Source: Bacillus vallismortis
Lineage (GTDB): Bacteria > Bacillota > Bacilli > Bacillales > Bacillaceae
Length of the DNA: 64,000 nucleotides
Reading direction: 5' to 3'
Assembly (NCBI RefSeq): GCF_040784915.1
Contig: NZ_CP160797.1
Location: forward strand, 3,710,137-3,774,136
The first letter of the stretch is position 1, and each line of letters opens with the position of its first letter. A program made the translations under genes and the position numbers. Below the pieces are notes generated by a model. That model did not search any database, had not been told where the DNA came from, and saw nothing but the letters and a program-made list of their open reading frames with translations. Shown here piece after piece: positions 46,096 to 54,882 of this stretch.

Positions 46096-47673
46096 TCAAA
46101 CCCCCACAGCCGCCCCATCCCCCCGCGGGTCGGCTCCGCCTTGGAGGAAGCCTTCCTCATCCACTTTGATTGCTGCCGCATGCCCCATCAGCGGATCATA
46201 GTCACCGACAACCTCCACGAGATGCCCGCTGTCTTTCAGCTTTTCGATGGTTTCCTCTGAGAATCTGCCCTCGACTCTGAGACCTTCATATTCCTCTCCC
46301 CACGTTCTGCCCCATACCCAGCGCGGTTCGCTTATTGCCTGCTGCGGATGCATTCCGTAGTCCAGCATTCGGGTTATCATGGCCGTCTGGGTTTGCGGCT
46401 GGCCTTCTCCGCCTTGTGTGCCGTACAGGATTTTCGGTTTCCCGCCTTTGCAGGCCATAGCCGGCATCAGGGTATGGAAGCTGCGCTTTCTCGGTTCAAG
46501 CGTATTGACATGATCTTGATCCAATGAGAAAAATGACCCGCGATTTTGCAGTAATATGCCTGTATCACCAGCAGTGACAGCCGAGCCAAATTCAAAGTAC
46601 AGGCTTTGAATGAATGACACTGCATTGCCATCCGCATCGAAGACGGCCGCATATGCAGTGTCACTTCCCACTGGCCTGCTTTCTGCCGGTTCTGCCAGAT
46701 AACCGATTTCTTCCGCCAATTGTTTTGCATACTTTTTGTCCAAAAGCTTTTCAATTGGAATGTCAGCAAACGCCGGATCAGTCAAGACGGCATTTCGATC
46801 TAGGAAACTCTTTTTCAGCGCCTCCACTAACACATGATAATACTCAAAAGAGCCGTGCTCAATTTTGTGGAAATCATAGTTTTCCAAAATGTTCAGCGTC
46901 AATAAACCGGTAAATCCCTGAGAATTCGGCGGCGCCTGGTACATGCTGTACCCTCGGTAATCACTTGATACAGGCTCCGTCCACTCGCCCCGGTGCGCTT
47001 TAAAATCATCAAGTGTCATGCAGCTGCCGTTTTGCTGTAAATACGAGACAATTCGTTGAGCGATATCTCCTTCATAAAATGCGCTTCTTCCTTTTTCGGC
47101 AAGCATGTTCAAACTGTCTGCAAGTTCTTTTTGCACAAACCGCTCTCCCGGGACAGGCGCTTTGCCGCTTCTTGTGAAGATGTCGGCCGTGTAAGGCGCG
47201 GAGGCCAGCAGTTCAAGATTTGTTTCTGTGTGACGGCACTGATCAGCTGATACTGGAAACCCATTTTGGGCATAGTCTCGTGCGGGTTCCAGCACATCCG
47301 CAAGAGACATATGTCCGTACTCCTTCAGTATCGCATCCCAGCTATCAACCATCCCCGGAACGGTAATGGCACTTTCGATCCCCCGCAGCGGAATCGTGCT
47401 TTTTCCCTTATAAACATCTCTCGTCACATTTTTCCCTGAACGGCCGCTGCCATTGTAGACTCTTACCGCCTTTGTTTCCTGGTGAAAGGTCAGCCAAAAG
47501 GAATCCCCGCCAAGCCCTGTCATATGCGGATACACAACTGCCAGACAAGCACTTACAGCCACAGCGGCATCAAACGCGTTACCTCCCTTGTCCAGTATGC
47601 GATTTCCAGCTTGAGAAGCAAGATAATGCGGGCTGACGACCATTTGCTTTGTACCGATGACAGATTTGTTCAT
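46096..47673 (-). CDS. ywrD: Gamma-glutamyltransferase-like protein YwrD
   Basis: This 525-aa Ntn-hydrolase is of the gamma-glutamyltranspeptidase family. MTGLGGDSFWLTF and GSGRSGKNVTRD lie in the large-subunit part; the autocleavage/nucleophile Thr is in VGSDTAYAAVFDADGNAV near residue 340. Later blocks are NRGSFFSLD and YGTQGGEGQPQTQ. Unlike secreted Ggt it has no signal peptide, so it should be cytoplasmic. The ATG at 47673 follows AAAAAGGGG. Confidence 0.9.
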   Translation of the reverse strand: MNKSVIGTKQMVVSPHYLASQAGNRILDKGGNAFDAAVAVSACLAVVYPHMTGLGGDSFWLTFHQETKAVRVYNGSGRSGKNVTRDVYKGKSTIPLRGIESAITVPGMVDSWDAILKEYGHMSLADVLEPARDYAQNGFPVSADQCRHTETNLELLASAPYTADIFTRSGKAPVPGERFVQKELADSLNMLAEKGRSAFYEGDIAQRIVSYLQQNGSCMTLDDFKAHRGEWTEPVSSDYRGYSMYQAPPNSQGFTGLLTLNILENYDFHKIEHGSFEYYHVLVEALKKSFLDRNAVLTDPAFADIPIEKLLDKKYAKQLAEEIGYLAEPAESRPVGSDTAYAAVFDADGNAVSFIQSLYFEFGSAVTAGDTGILLQNRGSFFSLDQDHVNTLEPRKRSFHTLMPAMACKGGKPKILYGTQGGEGQPQTQTAMITRMLDYGMHPQQAISEPRWVWGRTWGEEYEGLRVEGRFSEETIEKLKDSGHLVEVVGDYDPLMGHAAAIKVDEEGFLQGGADPRGDGAAVGV

Positions 47674-47886
47674 CACAAGTCCCCTTTTTCAAGAGATTTT
47701 CTTTAGTATATGGAGCCTGATTTTCCACATCTACTGATGCGGCAGAAAAACTGACGAACTTTCTCCCTATCGAAAACAACAAAACATTATTTTATTCATT
47801 TTGAAAACAAATATAAAAATTTTCTTTCGAAACGTAACTTTTATGATAAAATGAAGTCTAAAAGGCAACGAAAGCAGGTGGAGCAA

Positions 47887-48363
47887 TTGAGTCATGAATA
47901 TCAAATCCCCAACCTTGTTCTTGATGAGATCGACAAACAAATTCTCACCATTTTACACGAGGAAGGCAGGATATCTTATACGGATCTTGGCAAAAGAGTT
48001 GATTTATCACGGGTCGCCGTACAGGCTCGTATCAACCAATTAATCGAAGCCGGTGTTATTGAAAAATTCACCGCTGTCATCAATCCCGCTAAAATCGGCA
48101 TTCATGTATCCGTGTTTTTCAATGTCGAGGTCGAGCCGCAGTTTTTAGAAGAGGTCGCTCTTAAGCTTGAGGAAGAGCCTGCGGTCACCAGCCTTTATCA
48201 CATGACAGGCCCGAGCAAGCTGCATATGCACGGGATCTTTGCCAACGATCAAGAAATGGAAGAGTTTTTAACAAAACGGCTGTATCCGCTGCGAGGCGTC
48301 GTCAGCGTTGATTGCCAGATGCTGATCAAACGATACAAAAGCCGTATGGGAATGAAGCTGTAA
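47887..48363 (+). CDS. ywrC: Lrp/AsnC-family regulator YwrC (ChrS), of the chromate transporter genes
   Basis: This 158-aa Lrp/AsnC regulator has an N-terminal helix-turn-helix ([40 protein letters not shown]) and a C-terminal RAM-like effector domain. In B. subtilis it represses the adjacent chromate genes. TTG 47887 is taken as start because AGGTGG lies five bases upstream; a GTG nine bases earlier is possible. It is 14 bases from ywrB and probably co-transcribed. Confidence 0.85.
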   Translation: MSHEYQIPNLVLDEIDKQILTILHEEGRISYTDLGKRVDLSRVAVQARINQLIEAGVIEKFTAVINPAKIGIHVSVFFNVEVEPQFLEEVALKLEEEPAVTSLYHMTGPSKLHMHGIFANDQEMEEFLTKRLYPLRGVVSVDCQMLIKRYKSRMGMKL

Positions 48364-48377
48364 AAGGAGAGAAACGA

Positions 48378-48971
48378 ATGAAAAATCATCCTTATCGGGA
48401 TATGACAGCCGCAATGGTGCGTACCGGAATTTTAGGGTTCGGGGGCGGACCTTCCGTGATTCCGCTGATCCGCCATGAAGCGGTCAATAAATATAAATGG
48501 ATTGACGATGATGAGTTCGGAGAAATATTAGCGATCGCTAATGCGCTTCCCGGACCGATTGCCACAAAAATGGCTGCGTATTTGGGCTTCAAGCTAAAAG
48601 GCACATTAGGCGCGATTGTCGCAACCCTGGCCCATATTCTGCCTACTTGTCTTGCTATGGTGGGCTTGTTTGCCGCTGTAAATGTCTTAAGCCATTCAGC
48701 AGTTGTTGCCGGCATGATTGGTGCTGTAACACCGGTCATTGCGGTAATGCTCGGTATCATGGCATACGAGTTTGGCCAAAAAGCGCTTAAAGGTTTCGGC
48801 TGGGTTACAGGCATCCTGTTTTTTATCATTGCTTTTATCGGCCTGCAAACGCTACAGATCAATCCGGGCCTTGTCATTATCATTTTCCTAGCGTACGGAG
48901 CGTTTCATTTTAGATTAAAAGACAAAATCACAAATAAACATTCAAAAGATAAAGGAATGTCGGCCTCATGA
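48378..48971 (+). CDS. ywrB: Chromate transporter half, N-domain (YwrB/Chr3N)
   Basis: This 197-aa membrane protein is a short-chain CHR family member, one half of a split transporter. It has GILGFGGGPSVIPLIRHEAV and ANALPGPIATKMAAYLGF, the family's repeated motif. About six membrane segments are seen. AAGGAGAG precedes the ATG at 48378. It overlaps ywrA by four bases; both halves are needed for chromate efflux in published heterologous tests. Confidence 0.93.
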   Translation: MKNHPYRDMTAAMVRTGILGFGGGPSVIPLIRHEAVNKYKWIDDDEFGEILAIANALPGPIATKMAAYLGFKLKGTLGAIVATLAHILPTCLAMVGLFAAVNVLSHSAVVAGMIGAVTPVIAVMLGIMAYEFGQKALKGFGWVTGILFFIIAFIGLQTLQINPGLVIIIFLAYGAFHFRLKDKITNKHSKDKGMSAS

Positions 48972-49504
48972 TTATGATTTATTTATTTATGGCGTTTTTT
49001 ATCGCAAACCTACTCGGATACGGTGGCGGACCTGCGTCTATCCCGCTGATGTTTGAAGAAGTTGTCAACAGATACAGCTGGCTTTCAAACGACCAATTCT
49101 CAAATATGCTCGCGCTTGCGAACGCATTGCCGGGACCGATCGCAACCAAAATCGCCGCCTATGTCGGGTACAGCGCCGGCGGGTGGCCCGGCTTTCTGGT
49201 TGCGCTGATCGCAACCATTGTACCGTCGGCGCTCGCATTGATCGTCCTGCTGCGCATCATTCAGCGCTTCCGCCAATCACCCGTCATCAAGGGCATGACG
49301 CTATCCGTTCAGCCTGTCATCGCGGTCATGATGCTCATTCTTACCTGGCAAATCGGCGCCGATGGCATCAAAGCGATCGGCTGGATCCAATCTATCGTGA
49401 TTGCGGGGATTTCCCTTCTTGCCATGACAAAATTCAAGATGCATCCGGCATTTCTGATTATCGCGGCATTTTTGTATGGCGGTCTTGTGATTCCTCATTT
49501 GTAG
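48968..49504 (+). CDS. ywrA: Chromate transporter half, C-domain (YwrA/Chr3C)
   Basis: This 178-aa second half of the split chromate transporter has YGGGPASIPLMFEEVVNRY and ANALPGPIATKIAAYVGYS, homologous to YwrB's motifs but of opposite expected membrane topology. It starts in the ywrB end (ATGA overlap), so the two are made together. It is the last gene of ywrCBA. Confidence 0.93.
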   Translation: MIMIYLFMAFFIANLLGYGGGPASIPLMFEEVVNRYSWLSNDQFSNMLALANALPGPIATKIAAYVGYSAGGWPGFLVALIATIVPSALALIVLLRIIQRFRQSPVIKGMTLSVQPVIAVMMLILTWQIGADGIKAIGWIQSIVIAGISLLAMTKFKMHPAFLIIAAFLYGGLVIPHL

Positions 49505-49534
49505 AAAAAAGTACCCGGACAGGTGCTTTTTTAT
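49505..49534. terminator. Terminator between ywrA and ywqO (bidirectional)
   Basis: An inverted repeat AAAAAGTACC / GGTGCTTTTT with one mismatch and a 6-base loop has T runs on both strands between the convergent genes. Confidence 0.75.
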
Positions 49535-49752
49535 TTTGGTCCCGAAATGCCGTTCGATATGACAATTTGTTCTTCGCCTGCATCATTCTTCTTAATGTGC
49601 TTGATTTGCAGCATGGTCCCTGCTATTCTCACAGATTGCTTAATCTGATGCGAATTGGTTTCAATCTGAATCCAATCAGCAGGCGGCGCCTTCCAAATGA
49701 AAAAGAATGCCAGCATCAGCATACCAGCAATGACCGACAGCAGAAATTTCAT
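49531..49752 (-). CDS. ywqO: Small membrane-anchored or secreted protein YwqO
   Basis: This 73-aa product has an N-terminal hydrophobic stretch (FLLSVIAGMLMLAFFFIW) and a short polar tail rich in beta-type residues. Function unknown. It overlaps the ywqN stop by four bases, so it is coupled to that reductase. Confidence 0.7.
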   Translation of the reverse strand: MKFLLSVIAGMLMLAFFFIWKAPPADWIQIETNSHQIKQSVRIAGTMLQIKHIKKNDAGEEQIVISNGISGPK

Positions 49753-50294
49753 ATCGCATCATGTCTTTTCAATAATCGGCTCGCAGCGGACAGCGCCTGA
49801 TGATCATCAAGAATATCGCCGGGACGATTTCCTTCTCCCAATACATAGCCTTTAAAAGGCATCCTCATGAATGCAAAAATATGCTCAAATTGCTGAATCA
49901 ACGGCAGCCCCTTTATTTTAGGGTTGTCTCCGCCCACTGCTGCCACATATGCCTGCTTCATCGACATTTGCTGTTGAAAATCAGGAAATCGGGGATCTCT
50001 CAATGTCTGAGACCAGCGATCAATAAACAGCTTTAACGTTCCTGACATGCCGAACCAATAAATGGGGGTAGCGAATATGAGAATATCGCATGGCAATGTC
50101 CGTTCAATGATTGAATCGTAGTCATCTTGAACCGGGCCAAAGCCGCCTTCAGCATGGCGCAAATCTTCAATTGGCTGGATATGATATTTACGTAAATGAA
50201 TGTGTTCTGCATCGAATCCTTGAACAGTTTTCTCCGCAAGAATATCCGTATTTCCGCCAGACCGCGTGCCGCCATTAATAACCGCAATTTTCAT
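49749..50294 (-). CDS. ywqN: NADPH-dependent FMN reductase family protein YwqN
   Basis: This 181-aa flavodoxin-fold oxidoreductase has the FMN phosphate loop NGGTRSGGNTDILAE near residue 7 and the second flavin contact FATPIYWFGMSGTLKLFIDR near residue 77. AAAGGAGCAG precedes the ATG at 50294. It is divergent from the LysR gene ywqM, its probable regulator. Confidence 0.88.
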   Translation of the reverse strand: MKIAVINGGTRSGGNTDILAEKTVQGFDAEHIHLRKYHIQPIEDLRHAEGGFGPVQDDYDSIIERTLPCDILIFATPIYWFGMSGTLKLFIDRWSQTLRDPRFPDFQQQMSMKQAYVAAVGGDNPKIKGLPLIQQFEHIFAFMRMPFKGYVLGEGNRPGDILDDHQALSAASRLLKRHDAI

Positions 50295-50416
50295 GATGCA
50301 TCTGCTCCTTTGTTTACGAATGATTTTCTTCATCATATAATGAATTCATTAATCAATACAGATGATTATTTCGATTAACACAATCGATTAAATCGATTTA
50401 GAAAGGAAGAGAACAG

Positions 50417-51298
50417 GTGGAATTGAAGCAGCTGATAACGTTTATTACGGCGGCAGAACAGGTGAATTTCACCCTAACCGCCAAGATGCTTAATTATGCA
50501 CAATCAAGTGTTACCTCTCAGATCAAATCACTTGAAGAAGAAATCGGGACGCCTTTATTTGAGCGGCTCGGCAAGCGGCTCATCCTGACAGAAGCCGGCA
50601 AAACGTTCAAAGCTTATGCAGAGAAGATCATTACTTTAACAGAAGAGGCAAAAATGGCCGCAAATCAAGTTAGAGAAACAACAGGAACCTTAAAAATAGG
50701 GGCGACGGAAAGCCAGTGCACATATCGTCTTCCGCCTATCATAAAAGCATTTAAACAGGCTTTTCCCCAAGTAAAGCTCATCTTCAAACCGTATATTTCC
50801 AATAAACAAGCGAAAGAACAGCTCTTACATGGCCAGCTTGATATCACCTTTATCTTGGATGTAAGCCGGGCGGACGACGCACTGCACGTTGAATCTCTGG
50901 TTCAGGATGAGATTAAAATAGTAGCTGCCAACGACCATCCTTTCCCTGCACATTCATCAGTAACATTGAAGGATCTTCAAAACGAAACCCTTCTGCTGAC
51001 AGAAGACGGCTGCTCTTACCGCACGCTCTTTGAAAACACTTTACATGACGCCGCTGTCTACCCTGACAAATTAGAATTTGTCAGCATAGAAGCCATCAAA
51101 CAATGCGTGATGGCGGGACTTGGAATTGGACTATTGCCTGAAATGACAGTAAAAAATGATATCGCAGCAGGCCGGATGAAAGAACTCAATTGGCAGAACG
51201 ATTGCCCCGTTTTTACTCAATTAGCATGGCACAAGGACAAATGGATGTCTGCGCCATTAAAGGCTTTTATCGATTTGACGAGGAAAACATTCAAATAA
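50417..51298 (+). CDS. ywqM: LysR-family transcriptional regulator YwqM
   Basis: This 293-aa LysR regulator starts at GTG 50417 behind GAAAGGAAG. The N-terminal helix-turn-helix is ELKQLITFITAAEQVNFT with YAQSSVTSQIKSLEEEIG; the effector domain starts LKIGATESQCTYRLPPIIK. It is divergently placed to ywqN-ywqO and probably controls them. The effector is unknown. The shared promoter is the 122-base gap. Confidence 0.9.
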   Translation: MELKQLITFITAAEQVNFTLTAKMLNYAQSSVTSQIKSLEEEIGTPLFERLGKRLILTEAGKTFKAYAEKIITLTEEAKMAANQVRETTGTLKIGATESQCTYRLPPIIKAFKQAFPQVKLIFKPYISNKQAKEQLLHGQLDITFILDVSRADDALHVESLVQDEIKIVAANDHPFPAHSSVTLKDLQNETLLLTEDGCSYRTLFENTLHDAAVYPDKLEFVSIEAIKQCVMAGLGIGLLPEMTVKNDIAAGRMKELNWQNDCPVFTQLAWHKDKWMSAPLKAFIDLTRKTFK

Positions 51299-51330
51299 AA
51301 AACTTGCGGCCCATGTGTCGCAAGTTTTTG
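51295..51330 (+). terminator. Terminator of ywqM
   Basis: A stem AAAACTTGCG / CGCAAGTTTT with a 10-base loop is followed by T. It closely resembles the hairpin at 52844-52874. Confidence 0.87.
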
Positions 51331-51360
51331 AATGAACAAGCAATTCATATCGCTAGGCAT

Positions 51361-51549
51361 TCATTGTAAAACCATTTTCTCATTTATCATCCTTACCCCA
51401 AATACTCCGCCCGCTGCTGTTCCCTCTTTTGATTTGAACGTGACAGTTACGCTCTCTTTTCCTTTCGTCCATGCAACTGGAATGTCATAACATACATCAA
51501 AAAGCTTTCCCGGATGATTTGCCTTCAGCTGCTGTCTGGCGAGTAATTG
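51361..51549 (-). pseudogene. 3' remnant of a GH127-like beta-L-arabinofuranosidase gene
   Basis: On the minus strand an open stretch of about 60 codons ends at TGA 51361-51363 and reads KLFDVCYDIPVAWTKGKES then AAGGVFGVRMINEK. This looks like the C-terminal beta-domain of GH127-type glycoside hydrolases. The frame is blocked by a TGA near 51553; upstream codons resume in another frame. No start or ribosome site is present. It is a decayed fragment. Confidence 0.5.
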
Positions 51550-51654
51550 ATCATGATCTCAAAATATCTTTCGTAAGTTTGTTCTTCCCCAAATGATTGA
51601 ATTTCTGCATCGTAAAGCATGCAAAACTGGTCAGCAAAGATGTTGAGAACGAGT

Positions 51655-51879
51655 TAGACCTCCCTTTTCAAAAAGCAAACTGGGAAAAGCATCACAGCCT
51701 ATAAAAATGAACTGTTGATCGCACAGGCAATTGATCTATTCAAAACAAGCAACTTAAACGTAACTGAAGTCAGCAGCACATTAGGCTTTTCTAACCCTTA
51801 TTCCTTCAGCAGAGTGTTCAAACGGGTCACAGGAGTAGCCCCGTCTGTATATATAAACGAGCTATACAGGAACCAATAA
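51655..51879 (+). pseudogene. 3' remnant of an AraC-family regulator gene
   Basis: The last ~72 codons before TAA 51877-51879 encode the second helix-turn-helix of an AraC/XylS regulator (NVTEVSSTLGFSNPYSFSRV then FKRVTGVAPSVY). The AraC family has about 290 aa with the DNA-binding domain at the end. Here a stop lies just upstream of 51661 and no start is visible, so only the tail survives. It faces the glycosidase remnant, as if a sugar-utilisation pair had been lost. Confidence 0.75.
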
Positions 51880-51912
51880 AAAACACTTGCAGTTCTCGGT
51901 ATGCAAGTGTTA
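51880..51912 (-). terminator. Terminator of ywqL
   Basis: AACACTTGCA / TGCAAGTGTT with a 10-base loop overlaps the ywqL stop, with a T run on the minus strand. Confidence 0.85.
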
Positions 51913-52626
51913 CACGTGGTTTTTCTGATAGAACGTTCGCAAGACATGTGTCTCTAGATCAGCTAGACGGACAGGGATTGGCAGCCTGCTTTCTTGATTG
52001 ATCAGGTTCATCGTGATCTGATAGCTGCTTTCTAAATCAATTTGATTTCCGCAAGACAAGAAGATAGGCTTCACGTCACAACGCGTCCGCAGGGCACGCC
52101 CATATACCTCGCCGTCAATGATAATATCGGTATATGCGCCAACTTCATTTTCAGGCATCTCAAAATCACAGCCTTTGATTTTCAGATAAGTTTTCGCAAT
52201 CCCAATCGTCGGCTTCCCCAGAAAAAAAGCCGCATGGGTGGCAACGCCCATATGGTTGTAATGCAGATACCCGTTGCCATCAAACAAAAACACATCCGGC
52301 TCCGTTTCCAGTCTTTTCGCCGCCTCGATGATCAGCGGCAGCTCCCGAAACGCAAGGAAGCCGGAAACATACGGCACACTGATTTTCCCCATGCTGTGCA
52401 CTTTTTCAATGACTTCTTTCGTCTCAGCGTCCATCACGATAATGCTGCACACCCCGTATGGTTCCCCATCCTGCTCCCAATAAGCGAGATCGACGCCCGC
52501 GTAAGTGTTGATGGAGTCTGGGGTGATGGTGTGTGATAGGTTGATTTTAGGTTGAAGGGATTGTTGTGTTTTTATAAATTCTTCTTTTTTGTTTTGGTTG
52601 AATTGGTGTATTTGGTCTATATACAT
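51910..52626 (-). CDS. ywqL: Endonuclease V (YwqL/Nfi), deaminated-DNA repair
   Basis: This 238-aa enzyme nicks DNA 3' to hypoxanthine and other deaminated bases. The catalytic motif TYAGVDLAYWE is near residue 41, FLFDGNGYLHYNHMGVATHA near residue 115 holds the second Asp and conserved His, and FLSCGNQIDLESS is close to the end. A good GAGGAGCGAATTTTA ribosome site precedes the ATG. It is located beside a locus that carries a deaminase toxin remnant, which may be chance. Confidence 0.9.
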   Translation of the reverse strand: MYIDQIHQFNQNKKEEFIKTQQSLQPKINLSHTITPDSINTYAGVDLAYWEQDGEPYGVCSIIVMDAETKEVIEKVHSMGKISVPYVSGFLAFRELPLIIEAAKRLETEPDVFLFDGNGYLHYNHMGVATHAAFFLGKPTIGIAKTYLKIKGCDFEMPENEVGAYTDIIIDGEVYGRALRTRCDVKPIFLSCGNQIDLESSYQITMNLINQESRLPIPVRLADLETHVLRTFYQKNHV

Positions 52627-53061
52627 TAAAATTCGCTCCTCATTATTAATACTTTAACAAAGTTAATGTACGTAATAAACTGGATATTTTCTAACTTATA
52701 TCTCTTCAAGTTTGCTATGATTGAGCTGACTCGTATACATCCCTTTCAAAAGAATGATAATAACTTTCGCACGAATAAATCAATAATTCATATAGTATCT
52801 CTTGATTTTTATTAGATAAGTACCCAAGGTAAATCCATTAACTAAAAAAACTTGCGAACTATGTCGCAAGTTTTACAGGCAGAGTTTTGAAGCACATTAC
52901 CTGAATAGGTCTGCAATTTTATATGTTCTTGAACTCTAAGTAAATACAAAAGAATCTTTAGACAATATACAATACTCATTTCTTCTCTATGGTTAATGAG
53001 GACAATCTATAAACTTCAAACAGATCTCATTTTTCACACAATAACTCAACATCGAGTTTTA
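52627..53061. other. Non-coding interval between ywqL and ywqK
   Basis: 435 AT-rich bases hold the ywqL promoter and one clear hairpin (52844-52874). No coding potential or other repeats are seen. Confidence 0.6.
52844..52874 (-). terminator. Terminator of the LXG toxin locus, downstream of ywqK
   Basis: AAACTTGCG / CGCAAGTTT with an 8-base loop is followed on the minus strand by seven T. It is 190 bases past the ywqK stop and nearly repeats the ywqM terminator stem. Confidence 0.75.
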
Positions 53062-53538
53062 TTATCCCCTACCTAAGTTACGATTTATCTCTCTTCTTTT
53101 TAATAAAGTGACATATTGCGCATTTTCTTTATCTTGTTCTAATTCTTTTGCTATTAGAAGTTTTCCATTTTCATCCCATTCTTTATAATTCAATTTAACT
53201 GATAGCTCGACTTCGCTTGTTGATTTAACATTTCCATTTTCATGCCAACAAACACTTTTTCCATTAACTAATCCATATTTAAAGTGCTCTTCACATTTAA
53301 TTTTTCCACTTTCATAAAACTCGCGATTTAAGCCATGAGCTAATCCATCTTTATACAAACAAAAATACATTAGATTCCCATTTTCAAACAGTTCGAATGC
53401 TAACCCTGTAAATGGCTTTCCACCTTCATCTTCTGGATTGTCGAGAATCTCGTCATTATATGAAGTAAACCATAAATCATCAAAGTTTACACCATTTTTC
53501 AGGACAAAGTCCTTTGTATATTTATTGTTTTCTTCCAT
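53062..53538 (-). CDS. ywqK: Immunity protein YwqK (MORN-like repeats) for YwqJ deaminase
   Basis: This 158-aa acidic protein has repeated MORN-like units (LAFELFENGNLMYFCLYKDG, NREFYESGKIKCEEHFKYG, SVCWHENGNVKSTSE). In 168 ywqK encodes the antitoxin of YwqJ. The ATG at 53538 is chosen because AGAGGTG lies eight bases upstream; the frame is open 36 codons earlier inside the toxin fragment. It overlaps the orphan deaminase end by 17 bases and therefore remains paired with it. Confidence 0.85.
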   Translation of the reverse strand: MEENNKYTKDFVLKNGVNFDDLWFTSYNDEILDNPEDEGGKPFTGLAFELFENGNLMYFCLYKDGLAHGLNREFYESGKIKCEEHFKYGLVNGKSVCWHENGNVKSTSEVELSVKLNYKEWDENGKLLIAKELEQDKENAQYVTLLKRREINRNLGRG

Positions 53539-54406
53539 AATTAAGCACCTCTGGTATATAATAAGCTCCATCTGTAATGTATTCACAGTGTGGACATCTT
53601 GGCATTGGGGATCCTTGCGGCATGAATTTATTAATTTTCCTTGCACTTATTACATAAACCATAAATTCTTCTAGCTTCGCATCAGATCTAGACAATAATG
53701 CCTCATTTAAAGCATAAACTTCAGCATGCGATCCGGCACCTAAAGTTTTTTCATAACCTATTTTTAAATCATGTGGCATATTGTTTATTCTATTTTTTAT
53801 AATGTCATGTTGTACTTCAGGAGAGTAACCCTTAGATTCATTGATACCAAAGAAGTATTTACCAGTTTTCTTGTCTAGAACACCAGCAATTGCGGGCCCC
53901 CTTTGCTTCTTACCTACTCCTTTGCTTATTAATTTATTTAGTTCTCGATGTACTTCTCCTCTTAGATTAATTCTTTGGTGAAGTTCCTCTTTTGATACTT
54001 CTCCATATTTATTGCGTAAGTAATCAATTCGACTAGGTTTTTGAGATAAATCAACCTTATTAGACTTAGGAATTGATACATTATTATATGGAGCATTAGC
54101 TCTTTGCAATTTATCAACATATCTAGCTGAACTAATTCCAACTAAACTCAAAGCCGCTTCCAGCCCACCTTGCTTCCGCTTCTCCTCTGACACTTCGTTG
54201 CCAAACATATCCCGTCCAGTAACAGCTTCTGAGAATCCGTTAGAAGCAACAAGGCCGTATGCGCCCATTTCTGACATTTTGAGAATGTCTAAGGATTTGC
54301 CTGTTTTGTAGGCGTCTAAAGCGTGTTCAGCTCTGGAGAGTTTTTCGCCAGTGACAGGAAAAAACAATTCATTTATAAAAAAACCTTGAAAGGCTTCAGT
54401 AGCCAA
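53522..54406 (-). pseudogene. Orphan YwqJ-deaminase toxin tip (displaced C-terminal cassette)
   Basis: An open frame of 294 codons has no LXG domain. Its first ~70 residues match the central part of full-length YwqJ (HALDAYKTGKSLDILKMSEM then GAYGLVASNGF). About 40 codons are missing from the matching stretch (GEKLS joined directly to AEHALDAY). The rest is a YwqJ-type nucleic-acid deaminase domain with zinc ligands intact: GAGSHAEVYALNE (HAE) and MPRCPHCEYI (CxxC). The only start that opens the full frame is TTG 54404-54406 with no ribosome site, so it is probably silent. Fusion to YwqJ via the shared 143-bp repeat would restore a 600-aa toxin. Confidence 0.85.
54138..54280. repeat. Direct repeat copy B (143 bp, identical to 55667-55809)
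   Basis: 143 consecutive bases are identical to 55667-55809, in the same orientation, 1529 bases apart. They encode the SEMGAYGLVASNGF...GLEAALSLVG part of YwqJ. Similarity continues less perfectly for another ~80 bases towards 54360. It is the crossover site for the proposed toxin switch. Confidence 0.97.
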
Positions 54407-54495
54407 TCAAGGTAAGAAATCAAAAATAATGTTATTGTACTTAGAAAAGGCTTCTTCATCTCACCTCTGCATCAAGTATCCATACTTTCTATTAG

Positions 54496-54882
54496 TTATT
54501 TAATATTATATTTTTCTTTTATTTTCTTAGACAACTCTTCAATAACTTCTTTCTTTTCAGGATTTTTTTCTAGATAAAAATTACATGTTGCACTTAAATA
54601 CTGATACAATTCATCATAATCCACAATATCGTAATCATCATCACCATCACCAGAATAGAATAGAACTTTATTTTGTCCAAAGTATTCCTCATCATCTTGT
54701 TCATATTCATCTGAAAAAATTACTCCATTATATTCCCGACGTTCCCCATCTTTATTCTTAAATTCTTCTAAATGGTGAAGGAAGTTACGTCCATTAACAT
54801 AAAGATTCAATACATCTATAACTGCTTCTTTAGTCAAATTATTCTGTTTCATCATCTCAATAAAATCTTCATATACACTCAT
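54496..54882 (-). CDS. Candidate immunity protein for the EndoU-like YwqJ variant
   Basis: This 128-aa, strongly acidic protein (runs such as SDEYEQDDEEYFG and GDGDDDYDIVDYDELY) is encoded directly after the toxin; TAG and ATG abut. A helical N-terminus (YEDFIEMMKQNNLTKEAVID) is followed by the acidic core. Size, charge and position are those of CdiI/contact-toxin immunity proteins, but I cannot name a family. GGTGG within the toxin end is the likely ribosome site. Confidence 0.7.
   Translation of the reverse strand: MSVYEDFIEMMKQNNLTKEAVIDVLNLYVNGRNFLHHLEEFKNKDGERREYNGVIFSDEYEQDDEEYFGQNKVLFYSGDGDDDYDIVDYDELYQYLSATCNFYLEKNPEKKEVIEELSKKIKEKYNIK

Noticed and set aside
48392..48883. Minus-strand 163-codon frame over ywrB
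   Set aside because: Shadow of the chromate transporter gene; no ribosome site and biased composition of an antisense frame.
49183..49800. Plus-strand 205-codon frame overlapping ywrA, ywqO and the intergenic hairpin
   Set aside because: Crosses a terminator and two genes in other frames; no start signal and no recognisable domain.
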